64,000 nt of DNA from Streptomyces achromogenes (GCF_030816715.1 NZ_JAUSYH010000001.1:6696001-6760000); one strand, 5' to 3'. Numbered from the stretch's first letter, positions 52,983-64,000 are shown. Program-made: numbers and translations. Notes: generated from the letters alone by a model not told the origin.

Positions 52983-53264
52983 CCCCGTATTCGTCCGCCC
53001 GGCCTTCGCCTCCGCAGTACCCCACGGTCTCCGGGAACTGTCAAGAACGCCCGCGGGCAGGCTCCGGGGGCGCTCGAAGCGCGGGCCGGCGGAGTGGAGC
53101 GAGCCGACGCGCGGCCGGGGGTGCGGACGTTCGACGTCCGCTCGGACGTCGTCGCCGTTCGCAGCCGCTCAGCCCCCTGTTCCCCCGCCGGGCCGCTCGT
53201 CCTCGCCGTCCGGCCGCCCGTCGGCAGACCGCCCGACCGCCCGCCGGCGCACCCGCTCGCCGCG

Positions 53265-55616
53265 TCAGTCGACCCGCTCCAGCAGTGCCACCGGCAGCCG
53301 TTCGAACAGGTCGGCCACGCGCGCGTGCCCGCCGAACTCCCGCTCCCCGGCCAGCGCGTCGACCCAGCGTCCCGGCGGCAGCGCCAGCCGCGTCTCGCGC
53401 CAGCCGCCCGCCTCCGCCAGCCTCAGCGACAGCCGGGTGACGGCCGTGACCGCCCGGCCGGAGCGCGCGAACGCCAGACAGTGGTCCGCCGCCGCCCCTT
53501 CGGCGGGCAGCGGCTCGTACGTCGCCGACTCCCCGAAGACGTCCGGGCGCCGCCGGCGCAGCCACAGCGCCGCCTCGGTCACCGCCGCCTTGGTGTCGGG
53601 CTCCTCGGGCGGGAAGCGCACCGGGCGGCGGTTGTCCGGGTCGACGAGCGTCCGGGACTCGCACTCGGCGCCCTGGTAGACGTCCGGCACGCCCGGCATC
53701 GTCAGATGCACCAGCGCCGTGCCGAGCACGTTCGCACGGATGTGCGGCGCCAGCGCGCGACGCAGCGCGGCCACCCGCTCGCCGGGCGGTCCGCACGGCC
53801 CCGCCGCCGCGAACGCGGCCACCGCGTCCTCGTACGGCGGCTCCTGCTCCGTCCAGCTCGTGAACAGGCCCGCCTCGCGCACGTGCTTGAGCAGCGCCTC
53901 CCGGACGCGCTCAGGGGCCGCCGGGCCGAGCCCGAAGACGGTCTGCCAGGCCGCCCACGCCAGCTGCCCGTCCACCGCGTCCTCCTGCGCGGCGGTGACC
54001 TCCGCCAGGACGTCGGACCAACGCTCCGGGCACTCGGTGAGCGCGGCGAGCGCGGCGCGCACGTCGGCGCTGCGCTTGGTGTCGTGCGTCGACACGACCG
54101 TCCCGGTGGCCGGCCAGTCACGCTGCACGCGCGCGCAGTACGCGTGGAAGGCGGCCGGCGACACGCCCGGGGAGCCGGGATCTCCGCCCACCTCGTTCGC
54201 CGCCGGCAGCGGCACGTACCGGTAGAACGCCGTGTCCTCCACCGACTTGGCGCGCAGCGCGGACGACGTCTGCGCGAACCGCGCCCGGAACTCGGCCCCC
54301 GCCTGGCCCTCCCCGCCCAGCACCAGCCCCCGCACCACGTCGACCGCGCCCGCCTCATCGGGCACCGTGAACGCCTGCCGGGCCTCCCGGGCCGCCGCCT
54401 CGGTGACGACGGCCGCCGGATCGCCCGAGGCGTAGGGCCGGTAGACCTCCATGCGGACCAACAGCTCCACCAGTGCCCTGCGCAGCGCCCAGGGTGCCCG
54501 GTCGCGCAGCGCGGGGTCGCACGACGCGGCGCACACCCGGGAGGCAGTCCGCGTCAGCCGGTCCGTCTCGGCCGCCAGCTCGTGCGCGAGCACCTGGTGC
54601 GCAGCCAGCCGCACGGTCGCCGCCCAGTCGCCGCCCCGGTCCGTCCGCGGGGCCGCGAAGCGCCGGTAGCGGGTCAGCAGCTCCCCGGCCCCCACGGGGT
54701 CCGTGAACAGGCCGTCGACGTGGCGCAGGGCGTCATAGCCGGTCGTGCCGGCGACCGGCCAGGAGTCCGGCAGCCGCTCCGCGTCCGCGAGGATCTTCTC
54801 CACGACCGTCCACCGGCCGCCGCTCGCCCCGTGCAGCCGCTCCAGGTATCCGTCCGGGTCGGCGAGGCCGTCCGGATGGTCCACGCGCAGGCCGTCGAGC
54901 ACCCCCTCGTGCAGCAGCCGCAGGATCGTGCCGTGGGTGGCCTCGAACACCACCGGGTCCTCCACCCGCACCCCGATGAGCTCGGAGATGCTGAAGAAGC
55001 GCCGGTAGTTCAGCTCGGTGCGGGCCAGCCGCCACCAGGCGAGGCGGTACCACTGGGCGTCCAGCAACTGCGGCAGCGGCAGCCCGCCGGTGCCCTCGCG
55101 CAGCGGGAAGACGTGCTCGTGGTAGCGCAGGACGTCGCCCTCCACCCGCAGGTGCTCCAGTTCCCCGCCGACGGGACCGCCGAGCACCGGCAGCAGCATC
55201 CGGCCGCCCTGCGCCTCCCATTCGACGTCGAACCAGCGCGCGTACGGCGAGCCCGGGCCCTCCCGCAGCACCTCCCACAGGGGGCGGTTGTGACGCGGGG
55301 ACATCGCCATGTGGTTCGGCACGATGTCCACGACCAGGCCGAGGCCGTGCTCGCGCGCGGTGTGCGCCAGCGCCCGCAGCCCCTCCTCCCCGCCCAGCTC
55401 GGCACGCACGCGCGTGGGGTCCGTGACGTCGTAGCCGTGCAGGGAGCCGGGCACGGCCTCCAGGACGGGGGAGAGGTGCAGATGCGAGACGCCGAGCGAG
55501 GCCAGGTACGGCACGGCCGCCGCCGCGGCCCCGAAGGGGAACCCGGGCTGCAGCTGCAGCCGGTAGGTCGCCGTGGGCGGCACGGGAACGGGGGCGTCAC
55601 GTCGCTCAGGGGTCAT
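53265..55616 (-). CDS. treY: Malto-oligosyltrehalose synthase
   Basis: The 783-aa GH13 enzyme converts the reducing-end glucose of a maltodextrin to a terminal trehalose unit. Motifs are TYRLQLQPGFPFG, VVDIVPNHMAMSP, DGLRVDHPDGLADP (nucleophile), VVEKIL (acid) and VSTHDTKRSADVRAAL. The C-terminus has PVRFPPEEPD-like elements and a beta-sandwich. Length is family-typical. The genes for its partners TreZ and GlgX/TreX lie on either side in the same direction. Confidence 0.96.
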   Translation of the reverse strand: MTPERRDAPVPVPPTATYRLQLQPGFPFGAAAAAVPYLASLGVSHLHLSPVLEAVPGSLHGYDVTDPTRVRAELGGEEGLRALAHTAREHGLGLVVDIVPNHMAMSPRHNRPLWEVLREGPGSPYARWFDVEWEAQGGRMLLPVLGGPVGGELEHLRVEGDVLRYHEHVFPLREGTGGLPLPQLLDAQWYRLAWWRLARTELNYRRFFSISELIGVRVEDPVVFEATHGTILRLLHEGVLDGLRVDHPDGLADPDGYLERLHGASGGRWTVVEKILADAERLPDSWPVAGTTGYDALRHVDGLFTDPVGAGELLTRYRRFAAPRTDRGGDWAATVRLAAHQVLAHELAAETDRLTRTASRVCAASCDPALRDRAPWALRRALVELLVRMEVYRPYASGDPAAVVTEAAAREARQAFTVPDEAGAVDVVRGLVLGGEGQAGAEFRARFAQTSSALRAKSVEDTAFYRYVPLPAANEVGGDPGSPGVSPAAFHAYCARVQRDWPATGTVVSTHDTKRSADVRAALAALTECPERWSDVLAEVTAAQEDAVDGQLAWAAWQTVFGLGPAAPERVREALLKHVREAGLFTSWTEQEPPYEDAVAAFAAAGPCGPPGERVAALRRALAPHIRANVLGTALVHLTMPGVPDVYQGAECESRTLVDPDNRRPVRFPPEEPDTKAAVTEAALWLRRRRPDVFGESATYEPLPAEGAAADHCLAFARSGRAVTAVTRLSLRLAEAGGWRETRLALPPGRWVDALAGEREFGGHARVADLFERLPVALLERVD

Positions 55617-55757
55617 GACACCCTACGTACCCGCCCCGCCGTGTTTCGTGTCACCACCTCCCCTTCCGGGGCGGTTCCGGATCCGTCTCTCCGTCCCTCG
55701 GCTGTTCCCTCCCTCGGCCCGTTCCCGCAGTCGGGTCCGTCCCTCACCGGGGTCCCT

Positions 55758-57866
<2,109 letters not shown>

Positions 57867-57977
57867 GGATACGACTCTTTCAGGTGTGCCGCCGCGGCGG
57901 GGTCGCCTTGCCGCCCGAGTCTCCCGGAATCTGAGGGAACCACCCGTGACTTACGCCCCTCTTACCCAATGACCGGT

Positions 57978-58006
57978 GCATGCGGAGACAAACAGGCGCC
58001 GCATGC
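57978..58006. promoter_or_regulatory. 8-bp inverted repeat between glgX and a secreted-protein gene
   Basis: GCATGCGG and CCGCATGC are perfect complements 13 nt apart, in a divergent promoter region. The halves contain GCATGC. It could be an operator for either gene. Confidence 0.5.
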
Positions 58007-58058
58007 CGAACCAGTGGGGCAGACGTACTCCCGGCAGCAGGGGGAGTAGGGGGAGATT

Positions 58059-58877
58059 GTGCGCACGACGGTGCGCCGCCACCTGGGCAAGGTGGTGGCG
58101 GGTACGGCCATAGCGGTGGCCGCGACAGCCGTGATGGTCGGGATCACCCTCCCGGGCACGGCGGGGGCGGACGACACGGCGGGCGGCAAGAAGGGGCAGA
58201 GCGCCGGGCAGACGGCCGACGGACGGCAGGGGGACACGGCGGCGGTGCGGCCCGGCGTCGTCGAGGAGGCACCCGCCGAGGGCGCGAAGGGCACGGGTCG
58301 CGACCCGCTGACCGACGACGAGATCGCGCGGGTCGAGAAGATCGCGCTCAACCAGCAGCCGCTCACCGCCGCGAAGGACGTGGACGGCGACCGCGGCCCC
58401 CAGCGCCTCGGTGCGGACCTCGCCGACCCCGAGGCCGACGAGGTGGACGACCCCGACGCCCCCCGGCGCGCGGAGGTGTCGTTCTACGACTACGGGTCCG
58501 ACACACTCGTCACCAAGACCGTCAACCTCGGTACCGGCAAGGTCGAGGCCACCGGCTCCCAGCACGGCGTCCAGCCGCCGCTCGGCACCGCCGAGCAGAA
58601 CGAGGCGGCCGCCCTGCTGATCGCGGACCCGCTGGGCGCCGGCCTCAAGGCCGACTTCAAGGACGCCACCGGCAAGGCCCTCACCTCCCCGGACCAGCTT
58701 CAGCTCGCCAGCATGGTGTACCGGGCGGTGCCGGGCGCCGGACCGGCCGCCCTCGCCAAGTGCGGCGAACACCGCTGCGTACGGCTGCTGTCGAAGGTCA
58801 GGAACGGACCGTGGATCGACACCCGAAGCCTGGTGATCGACCTCAGCGCCCGCAAGGTCGTCCGCATCACCGGCTGA
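58059..58877 (+). CDS. Secreted protein of unknown function next to an amine-oxidase-like gene
   Basis: The 272-aa protein has a Tat-like or Sec signal (MRTTVRRHLGKVVAGTAIAV, cleavage near AGADD at 36), an acidic linker and a PepSY-like alternation in the C-terminal half (VSFYDYGSDTLVTKTVNLGTGKV, SLVIDLSARKVVRITG). Copper amine oxidases have small N-terminal domains that resemble this layout, and the next gene encodes an amine-oxidase-like catalytic domain, so the two may be a split pair; this is inference. GGGGGAG precedes the GTG. Confidence 0.75.
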   Translation: MRTTVRRHLGKVVAGTAIAVAATAVMVGITLPGTAGADDTAGGKKGQSAGQTADGRQGDTAAVRPGVVEEAPAEGAKGTGRDPLTDDEIARVEKIALNQQPLTAAKDVDGDRGPQRLGADLADPEADEVDDPDAPRRAEVSFYDYGSDTLVTKTVNLGTGKVEATGSQHGVQPPLGTAEQNEAAALLIADPLGAGLKADFKDATGKALTSPDQLQLASMVYRAVPGAGPAALAKCGEHRCVRLLSKVRNGPWIDTRSLVIDLSARKVVRITG

Positions 58878-59007
58878 GCCGGCCCCGAACCTCCTGAACC
58901 CTCCCGAACCGAAGCGTGGGCCCACGCCGGCCCACGCCCGCCCGCTCGTCCGTCCGTTTGTCGCCCCGCCTGCCTCCTGCAGAGGGATGCAAAGGAGTCA
59001 TGTCGTC

Positions 59008-60354
59008 ATGCGCGTTCCGTTTCTGAAGCGCGGCCCACGGTCGCAGGGCGCCGCCCGCGCCCGCACCGGCGCGGCCGTCGGCCTCTGTGTGGCGACGCTC
59101 GCCGCCGGTGCGGCCGCCGGCGCCGGCCCGGCCGCCGCCCAGCCGAAGGCCGCCCCCGCGGCCGCCGCCGACTGCAGCGCCGCCTACCGCATCGAACAGA
59201 AGCTCTCCACCGGCACCACCTGGCGCATGTGCTGGCGCTTCGAGGCCAAGTCCGGGCTCGTCCTCGAGAAGGTCTCCTACCAGCCGCCCGGCGAGACCAA
59301 GCCGATCCGCGTCCTCAACAGCGCCAAGATCGCCCAGATCCACGTGCCGTACGACGACGGCAAGAACGAGTACAACGACATCACCGACTACAACTTCGGC
59401 TCGGGCCTGGTCAACATGACGCCCGCCGAATGCCCCGGCGGCACCATCCGCACCGTGAAGGTCCCCGACTCGTTCACCGGGAGCCCGAACGTCAAGGGCC
59501 TGTGCACCACGACCCGTTCGCGCGGCCACGCCTACCGCATGCAGGCCGACACGGGCAACAAGGTCTTCCAGGCCCAGGGCAAGGACCTGCTGGTCTACAC
59601 CGTCAACAAGGTGGGCTGGTACGAGTACATCACCGAGTGGCGCTTCTCCGACGACGGCGCGATCAACATGAACGTCGGCGCCACCGGCAGCCTCTCGCCC
59701 TTCGACTACGACGCCGGCGACGGCCGCGGCTGGCCCCTGGGCAAGGGCGCCAAGTCCTACGCCACCAGCCACAACCACAACGTGTTCTGGCGGCTCGACT
59801 TCGGCCTCGACGGCTCCTCGGCCGGCAAGGTGGAGCAGTACGACTCGGTGGTCAGCCCGCCCGCCGGCGCCCAGCAGGGCCCGACCACCAAGACCACCCG
59901 CACCGCCGTCACCAAGGAACTCGCGGGCGACGCCGCGAACATGCGCTGGTGGCGGGTGATCAGCGCGACCGGCAAGAACAAGGACGGCCACGCCCGTTCC
60001 TACGAGTTCGTCCCCGGCGCCACCACCAAGTACGCGGGACGCCCCTTCACCCGGCACGACGTGTACTTCACCCAGTACAACAAGTGCGAGCAGTACGCCA
60101 GCAACAACGTGCGCGACTGCGGCAGCCCGCTGCACGGGTACTCGGTCGACAAATGGGTGAACGGCCAGGCCCTCACCCACCCCGTGGCCTGGGTGAACGT
60201 GGGCTTCCACCACATCGCCCGGGACGAGGACCAGCAGCCCATGCCGGTCCACTGGCAGGGCTTCTCGCTCGCCCCCAGGGACGTCACCGCCATGAATCCG
60301 CTCACGCCCTCCGCCCTCGCGGGACAGAACGGACAGCCCAACACCGGCAGTTGA
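59008..60354 (+). CDS. Secreted copper-amine-oxidase-like catalytic domain, altered cofactor site
   Basis: The 448-aa secreted protein (signal to about 45) resembles only the C-terminal catalytic domain of copper amine oxidases. Copper His ligands are present as HNHNVFWRLD (His255, His257) and HHIARDEDQQPMPVHW near 408. The cofactor Tyr is normally in Asn-Tyr-(Asp/Glu); here the stretch is VGWYEYITEW, with Trp204 replacing Asn before Tyr205. The substrate-channel block VPYDDGKNEYNDITDYNFG replaces the usual FDxGE. TPQ biogenesis may therefore fail or differ. ATG 59008 has AAAGGAG upstream. It is co-directional with the preceding secreted-protein gene (130 bp). Confidence 0.8.
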   Translation: MRVPFLKRGPRSQGAARARTGAAVGLCVATLAAGAAAGAGPAAAQPKAAPAAAADCSAAYRIEQKLSTGTTWRMCWRFEAKSGLVLEKVSYQPPGETKPIRVLNSAKIAQIHVPYDDGKNEYNDITDYNFGSGLVNMTPAECPGGTIRTVKVPDSFTGSPNVKGLCTTTRSRGHAYRMQADTGNKVFQAQGKDLLVYTVNKVGWYEYITEWRFSDDGAINMNVGATGSLSPFDYDAGDGRGWPLGKGAKSYATSHNHNVFWRLDFGLDGSSAGKVEQYDSVVSPPAGAQQGPTTKTTRTAVTKELAGDAANMRWWRVISATGKNKDGHARSYEFVPGATTKYAGRPFTRHDVYFTQYNKCEQYASNNVRDCGSPLHGYSVDKWVNGQALTHPVAWVNVGFHHIARDEDQQPMPVHWQGFSLAPRDVTAMNPLTPSALAGQNGQPNTGS

Positions 60355-60456
60355 GAAACGACCTGTCCATCCGGCTGCACCGCCCACCGCTCGCGGAGTA
60401 CCCTTCCTTGATCATTGGGACGGGGAGTGCTCGGGGGAGCGGAAGGCGGTGCGCGG

Positions 60457-61695
60457 GTGGGCTCGGGAGGGCTGGAGCTGCCCCCTGGTGACGAGGGTCA
60501 CGAGGGAGGCTCCGCAGACGTCCCGCCCGGCACGGTGTCCCTGGCCCGGCCGATGGAGACGAACGCCATCGGACCGGAGCTGGACTGGGACACCGACGCC
60601 TGGCGGGAGGTGCGCACCCGCGCCCAGCGGGCCGGCCGGGCCTACGTCTGGCTGAACCTCGTCGAGCAGCGGCTGCGCGCGGTCGTGGCCGCCGTGCTGC
60701 GCCCCATCTACGAACCCGTCCACGGCGACGAATGGGTGGTCGCCGCGGCCGGGCCCGCCGGCCAGGAATGGGTGCAGCGCGCCGTCGCGGTACGCGAAGT
60801 CAGCCGTCGCAAGGGCTACTTGCTCGACCCGGCCGACGACAACGTGATCTCCTTCCTCACCCTGCCCCAGCTGCGCGAGCTGATGGTGCAGCACTGGCCC
60901 TGCTTCGAGCCGTACCTCGACGACCGCCGCGACGTCGAACTCGCCCTGGACGAGCTGGAGGTGACGCGCAACGTCGTCTCCCGCAACCGCGCGCTCTCCG
61001 AAGCCGTCCTGAACCAGGCCGAACGGGCCTCCGCGCGCCTCCTGGAGATGCTCGGCACCAGCGGCGACGTGCCCTCCGCGCGCCGGCTGCCCGTCGACGC
61101 CGTCGAGGACCTGGTCGGCGACCGGTACGCGGACGTGGTCGCCGTCCACTCCGACCGGGTGCGGCTGCTGCGCCAGTTCCCCGCCGAGGACATCTTCGAC
61201 GGCTCCCGCCGGATCGACGCCATCGGCATCGGCCTCAACCTGCTGGTGCAGAACTTCTCCGGCCGCCGCCTGGTCCGGCTCGCCGAAGGCGGCACCCGCG
61301 TCCGGCTGCTCTTCCTCAATCCCGCCTCCAGCGCCGTCAAACGCCGTGAACGCGAACTCGGCATGAAGCGCGGTGAGTTGAGCCGGGCCGTGGAGATGAA
61401 CATCCTGCACATGCGCCGGGTCCGGTCCCGGCTGCGCGATCCCGGCGCCTTCCAGATCCAGGTGTACGACGAGACGCCCCGCTTCACCGCCTACCTCGTC
61501 GACGGCGACGGCACCGACGGCATCGCGGTGATCCAGTCCTATCTGCGGCGCATGCGCGGCATGGAGGCTCCGGTGCTGGTGCTGCGGGGCGGCAGCCGGG
61601 TGGTCAAGCCGGGCGAGGTGGACGAATCCGGCCTCTTCCCGGCATACCGCGAGGAGTTCGAGCTGGCCTGGGCGGACTCGCGGCCGGTGTCCTGA
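60457..61695 (+). CDS. SAV2148-type HEPN-domain protein
   Basis: The 412-aa cytoplasmic protein is conserved in streptomycetes and known in databases as SAV2148-family HEPN protein. It starts VGSGGLELPPGDEG (GGAAGG upstream of the GTG). A helical domain with DAWREVRTRAQRAGRAYVWLNLVEQRLRAVV leads to LPQLRELMVQHW. The C-terminal half (GTRVRLLFLNPASSAVKRRERELG, FTAYLVDGDG) resembles a phospholipase-D-like or SIR2-like sensor fold, uncertain. No RX4-6H RNase motif is obvious, so nuclease activity is doubtful. Confidence 0.82.
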   Translation: MGSGGLELPPGDEGHEGGSADVPPGTVSLARPMETNAIGPELDWDTDAWREVRTRAQRAGRAYVWLNLVEQRLRAVVAAVLRPIYEPVHGDEWVVAAAGPAGQEWVQRAVAVREVSRRKGYLLDPADDNVISFLTLPQLRELMVQHWPCFEPYLDDRRDVELALDELEVTRNVVSRNRALSEAVLNQAERASARLLEMLGTSGDVPSARRLPVDAVEDLVGDRYADVVAVHSDRVRLLRQFPAEDIFDGSRRIDAIGIGLNLLVQNFSGRRLVRLAEGGTRVRLLFLNPASSAVKRRERELGMKRGELSRAVEMNILHMRRVRSRLRDPGAFQIQVYDETPRFTAYLVDGDGTDGIAVIQSYLRRMRGMEAPVLVLRGGSRVVKPGEVDESGLFPAYREEFELAWADSRPVS

Positions 61696-61803
61696 AACGT
61701 CCGGTTCACTCCGCCGGCAAACGGAAGGCGCTCCTCTGATTGTCAGTGGCCCATGGGAAGGTGGGAACCACTGGGGGAAGCACCACCGAGAAGGGGGGCC
61801 GAC

Positions 61804-62529
61804 ATGGCCTGGCACCAGGAGCTGCTGGTCGGCTTCGACCTGGAGACCACCGGGACGGACCCGCGCGAGGCGCGCATCGTCACGGCAGCCGTGATCGAGG
61901 TCAGGGACGGGCAGGTCCTGGGACATCGCGAGTGGCTGGCGGACCCGGGCGTGGAGATCCCGGCCGACGCGGTCGCGGTGCACGGGATCAGCAACGAGCG
62001 GGCGGCCGCCGACGGCGCTCCGGCCGACCGGGTCGCCGACGCGATAGCCGACGTCCTCGTGGGCTACTGGCGCACCGGGGTCCCGGTCGTCGCCTACAAC
62101 GCGGCCTTCGACCTCACGCTGCTGTCGGCCGAACTGCGCCGTCACGGGCTGCCCTCCCTGCGCGAGCGCCTCGGCGGCCTCGACCCCGCGCCGGTGATCG
62201 ACCCGTACACCATCGACCGCTCGGTCGACCGCTACCGGCGCGGCAAGCGCAACCTCGAAGCGGTCTGCGCCGAGTACGGCGTCCGCCTCGACTCCGCGCA
62301 CGACGCCTCCGCCGACGCCCTCGCCGCCGCCCGGCTGGCCGGGGCGATAGCAGCCCGCCACCCCAAGGTCGCCGGCCTCGGCCCGGCGGAGCTGCACCGC
62401 CGTCAGATCGACTGGTACGCCGAGTGGGCGGCGGACTTCCAGAGCTTCCTGCGCCGCAAGGGCGACGCGGAAGCGGTGGTGGACGGGTCCTGGCCGGTGC
62501 GGGAGCCGGCCGACAGCCCCAGCGTGTGA
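61804..62529 (+). CDS. DEDDh 3'-5' exonuclease (DnaQ/Pol III epsilon-like)
   Basis: The 241-aa exonuclease has Exo I GFDLETTG (Asp12, Glu14), Exo II VVAYNAAFDLTLL (Asp in AFD) and Exo III HDASADALAAARL (His and Asp). It is a stand-alone proofreading-like or RNase T-like nuclease, cytoplasmic. ATG 61804 follows AGGGGGG. A CAGTGG/CCACTG repeat lies just upstream. It converges with the APH kinase gene. Confidence 0.92.
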   Translation: MAWHQELLVGFDLETTGTDPREARIVTAAVIEVRDGQVLGHREWLADPGVEIPADAVAVHGISNERAAADGAPADRVADAIADVLVGYWRTGVPVVAYNAAFDLTLLSAELRRHGLPSLRERLGGLDPAPVIDPYTIDRSVDRYRRGKRNLEAVCAEYGVRLDSAHDASADALAAARLAGAIAARHPKVAGLGPAELHRRQIDWYAEWAADFQSFLRRKGDAEAVVDGSWPVREPADSPSV

Positions 62530-62634
62530 CACGCGGCCGGGCGGGCCGGACTTGCCGCCGCCCTCACCAGGGGGAGCGTCCTGGGCATGGGAAGCGTCTT
62601 CGGCGGGGCTGCGTTCCCGGAGGGGCTGCCGTCC

Positions 62635-63498
62635 TCAGAAGGGGTACCAGCGCACCGCCTCGTCCCCGTCGCGCAGTGACGCCACCCGGCGCCGGAACTC
62701 CGCCGCGGCCTCGGCGTTCGCCGGCGCGTGCTGGGCGACCCAGGCGCAGCTCGCGGTCTCGCGCGCGCCGCGCAGCACCGCACAGCCCTCCCACTCCCGC
62801 ACGTCCCACCCGTAGGCCTCGGTGAAGGCGTCATAGGCCTCGGCGGGCAGACCGTACCGGTCGCGGGAGAGCGCCATGACGACGAGGTCGTGCTCGCGCA
62901 GATCGGCGGAGAAGGTCTCCAGGTCGACCAGGACCGGACCGTCGGGGCCGATGTGCACATTGCGGGCCAGCGCGTCGCCGTGGATCGGGCCGGGCCGCAG
63001 CCGCGGGGTGAGAGCGGAGGCGGCCTCGGCGAAGCCGTCGCGCCGCGCGCGCAGAAAGGCCGCGTCCGCCTGGTCGATCGCGTCGCCCGCGAGCCGCAGC
63101 CAGCGTTCGACACCCGAGAGCAGATCCCGCGGCGGCAGAGCGAAGGCGGGGGCGGGCAGGGCGTGCACCAGACGCAACAGTGCGGCCAGGTCCCGTGGCC
63201 CGGCCGGCCGCACCGGGTCCGGCAGCCGGTGCCACACCGTCACCGGATGCCCCTCGACCAGCAGCGGCTTCGCCTCGGCCGCCCGCACCGCGGGCACGCC
63301 CGCCTCGGCCAGCCAGGCCGCGACGTCCAGCTCGCGCCGGGCCCGTGCCAGGAGTTCGGCGTCCCGGCCCACCTTCACCGCCAGGCCCCCGGCGGCGAAC
63401 ACCGCGTTCTCCCCCAGCGCGAGCAGCCGCGCGTCCGCCGCCGGTCCGGGCAGCACACCCGCAGCGGCCAGTACGTCCCGCGCCCGCGCCTCGTCCAT
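62635..63498 (-). CDS. APH-family phosphotransferase
   Basis: The 287-aa kinase-fold protein has GENAVFAAGGLAVKVGR in the N-lobe, the catalytic loop IHGDALARNVHIG (near 180-192) with Asp and Asn intact, and the metal-binding VLVDLETFS. It phosphorylates a small-molecule hydroxyl; the substrate could be an antibiotic, sugar or choline-like compound and is not readable. It converges with the exonuclease gene (105 bp). Confidence 0.88.
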   Translation of the reverse strand: MDEARARDVLAAAGVLPGPAADARLLALGENAVFAAGGLAVKVGRDAELLARARRELDVAAWLAEAGVPAVRAAEAKPLLVEGHPVTVWHRLPDPVRPAGPRDLAALLRLVHALPAPAFALPPRDLLSGVERWLRLAGDAIDQADAAFLRARRDGFAEAASALTPRLRPGPIHGDALARNVHIGPDGPVLVDLETFSADLREHDLVVMALSRDRYGLPAEAYDAFTEAYGWDVREWEGCAVLRGARETASCAWVAQHAPANAEAAAEFRRRVASLRDGDEAVRWYPF

Positions 63499-63611
63499 CG
63501 TCCGCCTCCGTGTCGTCGCCCGCCCGGCCCGCCGACGGCGTGATCCGGCCGTCCGACGGCCAGTCTCGCATTCGGGCAGACAGGCGCCGCTCGTGCGGTC
63601 CCCGGTCCGCG

Positions 63612-64000
63612 GAGCAGGTGCCGACCGAGCAGTGGACCGCGTACGACTGGCAGGGCCGGGCGATCACTCGGCACCGTACGGAGATCCCGATGGCTTTCGG
63701 GTTCCGGGCAGGTACCGAGGAGGACCAGGAGGGGTTGGCGGAGCGGCTGTCTGCCGAGCTGTGCCCGGTGGAGCTCTCTCGCGAGCCTCTGATGGCGGCC
63801 GTGGTGGCCCGGTGTCACCCGCGCGGCGATGATCTACCCGGTCGTCGGTGGGGAGAAGACGCTGAAGGCCCTCACCGCGGAGGCCGCGGCGAACGAGGCC
63901 CGCTACAAGGCCCGGGTCCGTACCGTGCTGCGGTCGTCGTACTCCGCGCACTGGCGTCGGAGCTCTCGCCGCTGCCGGGAGCGCACGTCATTGCGTCCCC
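63612..64000 (+). pseudogene. Rearranged Tn3-family (DUF4158-type) transposase remnant, cut by window edge
   Basis: From 63612 the frame reads like the N-terminal region of Tn3-type transposases (DWQGRAITRHRTEIPMAFGFR, ...ELCPVELSREPLMAAVVARC). After CHPR at about 63823 the homology resumes one frame later with YPVVGGEKTLKALTAEAA and RVRTVLRSSYSAHW, segments that lie some hundreds of residues further on in intact proteins. So a large internal deletion plus a frameshift separates them. No terminal inverted repeats can be defined within the window. It marks a mobile-element junction. Confidence 0.7.

Overview
The window is very GC-rich with strong third-position G/C bias. It contains twin-arginine and lipoprotein exports, conservon (CvnA-D) operons, a geosmin synthase and a CprB-type gamma-butyrolactone-receptor homologue, so it is a Streptomyces chromosome segment. 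From memory, murC, msrB, cprB and geoA lie in this relative order in S. coelicolor. I found no rRNA, tRNA or CRISPR array. Most genes have canonical overlaps (ATGA, GTGA, TAATG) or short leaders, and several appear leaderless.

Layout. 1-7.0 kb: a SulP transporter (cut by the window edge) and a beta-carbonic anhydrase behind a small secreted protein, then zapE divergent from a RibD-C reductase, a conserved 157-aa protein, murC and msrB. 7.3-13.8 kb: a UPF0104-type membrane protein, then a histidine kinase/response regulator pair divergent from a three-gene membrane flavin cassette (ferric-reductase-like oxidoreductase, FMN-binding protein, ApbE flavin transferase). 14.1-24.8 kb: a quaternary-amine ABC ATPase and a fused double permease, a first conservon on the opposite strand, then the binding lipoprotein and a histidine/phenylalanine ammonia-lyase-like protein that lacks the MIO tripeptide. 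24.8-32.1 kb: a GH43-AbfB secreted enzyme, an ankyrin protein, and a second conservon headed by its own solute-binding lipoprotein. 32.5-38.3 kb: DUF6114/DUF6230 envelope proteins, a small secreted protein, an AA10 LPMO and a subtilase with a P-domain and strong terminator. 38.7-43.1 kb: cprB, an ARMT1/DUF89 protein and geosmin synthase. 43.1-48.3 kb: a class I amidotransferase-like protein divergent from a LysR regulator, a PDZ protein, an Xaa-Pro peptidase and an APH-like protein without its catalytic Asp. 48.4-57.9 kb: trehalose-from-glycogen genes treZ, treY and glgX/treX on the minus strand, interrupted by a DUF1707-FHA gene, an SSI-type protease inhibitor and an M14 peptidase. 58-64 kb: a secreted protein, a copper-amine-oxidase-like secreted protein, a HEPN-domain protein, a DEDDh exonuclease, an APH kinase and a scrambled Tn3-family transposase remnant at the edge.

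How the parts work together. The flavin cassette should move electrons from cytoplasmic NAD(P)H to a covalently flavinylated extracytoplasmic protein, with the divergent two-component system as probable regulator. Both conservons sit beside genes for solute-binding lipoproteins, which suggests a ligand-sensing input to CvnA. The treZ/treY/glgX set converts maltodextrins to trehalose. The GH43 enzyme, LPMO, subtilase and SSI form a secreted degradative and inhibitory set typical of a soil saprophyte.

The strongest candidates for something new are the MIO-less ammonia-lyase paralogue, the binding-protein/conservon pairing, the copper-amine-oxidase-like protein with an altered cofactor site, and several perfect palindromes in promoter regions. 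These are sequence-level inferences; no database search was possible.
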